Below, in pieces: positions 4,884 through 5,898 of a DNA stretch of 5,898 nucleotides (position 1 is its first letter; the number at the start of each line of letters is the position of its first letter). Origin of the DNA: Lamprocystis purpurea. GTDB taxonomy: Bacteria; Pseudomonadota; Gammaproteobacteria; Chromatiales; Chromatiaceae. Below the pieces are notes generated by a model. That model did no database searches, was not told the origin of the DNA, and saw only the letters and a program-made list of their open reading frames with translations. Position numbers and translations under genes: made by a program. The DNA is taken from assembly GCA_020718945.1 (NCBI GenBank), contig DYRB01000207.1:1-5898 (forward strand), given 5' to 3'.

Positions 4884-5898
4884 GGGGTACGGCTCCCTTC
4901 TTGGCGGCATGGGTGGGGGCATCCCCGGACATCGGCTGGGGGTCGAGCAGGGCCACGGTCAGGTTGTCCGAGGTCAGGTACTTGCGGGCCACGGCCTGGA
5001 TCTGCTCCGGGGTGATGGCGCCCAGGTGCTGGACGTACTGGTCGAGCAGGGGCCAGCCCAGGCCCACCGCCTCCAGGGTGCCGATCTGCATGGCCTGGCC
5101 ATAGACCGAGTCCAGTTCGTAGACCTTGTTGGCGATGAGCCCGGTGCGGATGCGCGTAAGCTCCGCCGTCCCCACCGGCTCGTCCTTCAGACGCTGGATC
5201 TGGGCCCCGAGGGCCCGCTCCAGGTCCGCCAGGTCGTGGCCCTGGGCCGGGGTGCCGTCCAGCATGAGCAGCCCCGGGAGCCGGGTGAAGGCGCTGTAGC
5301 TCGCCCCCGCCTCGGCGGCCACCTGGGACCCGCGCACCAGTTCGCGCTGCAAGCGGGTGCTGCCGCCGCCGTCGAGCACCGAGGACAGCATCTCCAATGC
5401 ATAGGGCTCCCAGTCCTCGGTGTCGGGCTGGCCCAGGATCGTGGTCTTGTACCCCATGATGAGGTACGGCTCCTTGGCCGGTGCCTTGACCGTCAGGCGC
5501 TTCTCGCCGAGCTGGTCCGGCTCCGGGCGCTGCTTGGCCGAGGCGACCTGCTCGGCCTTGAGCGGGCCGAAGTGCTTGCGGGCCAGGTCGAAGACCGCCT
5601 CGGCATCCACGTCACCCACCACCACCAGGGTGGCGTTGTTGGGGGCGTACCACTGGCGGTACCAGTCGCGCAGGTCGTCTACGGTCAGGTCGTTGAGGTC
5701 CCCCGCCCAGCCGATCACCGGGTTGCGGTAGGGCGAGGCGGCATAGGCGAAGGCGGTGAAGCGCTCGTAGGTCAGGGCCTGGGGGTCGTCGTCGGTGCGC
5801 ATGCGCCGCTCCTCCTTGACCACCTCCAACTCCTTGGCAAACTCCGCCGGGATGAGCGAGAGGTTGCGCATGCGGTCGGCCTCCAGCTCGAAGGCGAT
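4873..5898 (-). CDS. M16 family zinc metallopeptidase, catalytic-type subunit (5' end missing)
   Basis: The last 341 residues of an M16 (pitrilysin/processing-peptidase type) protein; the start lies beyond the right edge. The visible part opens inside the N-terminal domain (FELEADRMRNL), then ELEVVKEERRMRTDDDP, the helix that follows the HxxEH motif by roughly 60-80 residues in this family and should carry the third zinc-ligand glutamate. HxxEH itself is off-window. A YAPNNATLVVVGDV strand follows, typical of the end of the first domain repeat, and then the C-terminal M16 domain beginning near KEPYLIMGYK. The substrate-binding Arg/Tyr pair usually seen there (KRGLxY) is absent: the aligned segment reads VRGSQVAAEA. 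The stop overlaps the next M16 gene by 11 bp, so the two are probably co-translated and form a heterodimer. Periplasmic location is expected by analogy, but the signal peptide is not visible. Family assignment is confident; the substrate is unknown. Confidence 0.93.
   Translation of the reverse strand: MAFELEADRMRNLSLIPAEFAKELEVVKEERRMRTDDDPQALTYERFTAFAYAASPYRNPVIGWAGDLNDLTVDDLRDWYRQWYAPNNATLVVVGDVDAEAVFDLARKHFGPLKAEQVASAKQRPEPDQLGEKRLTVKAPAKEPYLIMGYKTTILGQPDTEDWEPYALEMLSSVLDGGGSTRLQRELVRGSQVAAEAGASYSAFTRLPGLLMLDGTPAQGHDLADLERALGAQIQRLKDEPVGTAELTRIRTGLIANKVYELDSVYGQAMQIGTLEAVGLGWPLLDQYVQHLGAITPEQIQAVARKYLTSDNLTVALLDPQPMSGDAPTHAAKKGAVPHVR
4893..4899 (-). promoter_or_regulatory. Ribosome binding site for the second M16 gene
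   Basis: On the minus strand this reads AAGGGAG, 9 bases before the ATG at 4883. It lies inside the end of the upstream M16 coding sequence. It decides the start: the alternative ATG at 4922 would add a charged, proline-rich leader (MPPPMPPRREPYP) in front of the signal peptide and has no such site at the right distance. Confidence 0.7.

Noticed and set aside
3480..5015. A 511-codon open frame on the plus strand opposite the M16 genes
   Set aside because: It spans the whole second M16 gene and both its junctions, has a Gly/Gln/His/Ala-biased composition and no family features. It is an antisense shadow of a GC-rich gene.

Overview
This 5.9 kb window looks like a compact stretch of chromosome from a GC-rich gammaproteobacterium, most likely a purple sulfur bacterium of the Chromatiaceae. 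The main reason is the small ferredoxin: as far as I remember, it is nearly identical to the well-studied Allochromatium vinosum 2[4Fe-4S] ferredoxin, including the inserted loop in its second cluster motif and the acidic C-terminal helix. Taxonomy is inferred from one protein plus general character (very GC-rich, strong G/C at third codon positions); I could not run a search.

All six recognisable genes lie on the minus strand, so transcription runs from right to left: a 5'-truncated zinc peptidase of family M16 (4873-5898), a second M16 protein without the zinc site (3534-4883), rsmD for 16S rRNA m2G966 methylation (2903-3541), coaD for phosphopantetheine adenylyltransferase (2350-2832), the ferredoxin gene (2041-2295), and ggt for periplasmic gamma-glutamyltransferase (213-1931). 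The first three genes overlap by 8-11 bp, so they are probably translationally coupled. coaD and the ferredoxin gene follow after gaps of 70 and 54 bp. ggt sits behind a 109 bp gap that carries a strong GC hairpin, so it may be a separate unit. I recall a similar order (two M16 genes, rsmD, coaD, ferredoxin, ggt) in Pseudomonas aeruginosa with extra genes between rsmD and coaD, so this appears to be a conserved neighbourhood and not an accessory island.

The two M16 proteins probably form one periplasmic heterodimer: one supplies the zinc site and the other an Arg/Tyr substrate-binding pair. RsmD, CoaD and the ferredoxin are cytoplasmic housekeeping proteins with no obvious shared pathway. GGT acts in the periplasm on glutathione-like compounds; if the host is a purple sulfur bacterium, that could include glutathione amide.

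The left 212 bp contain no convincing gene. They hold a hairpin just after ggt and, at 40-90, an AT-rich patch with an imperfect palindrome and short 10-bp-spaced repeats, which may be a control region for a gene beyond the left edge. I saw no RNA gene, mobile element, CRISPR array or evidently new system. The long open frames on the plus strand are shadows of the real genes, caused by the high GC content.
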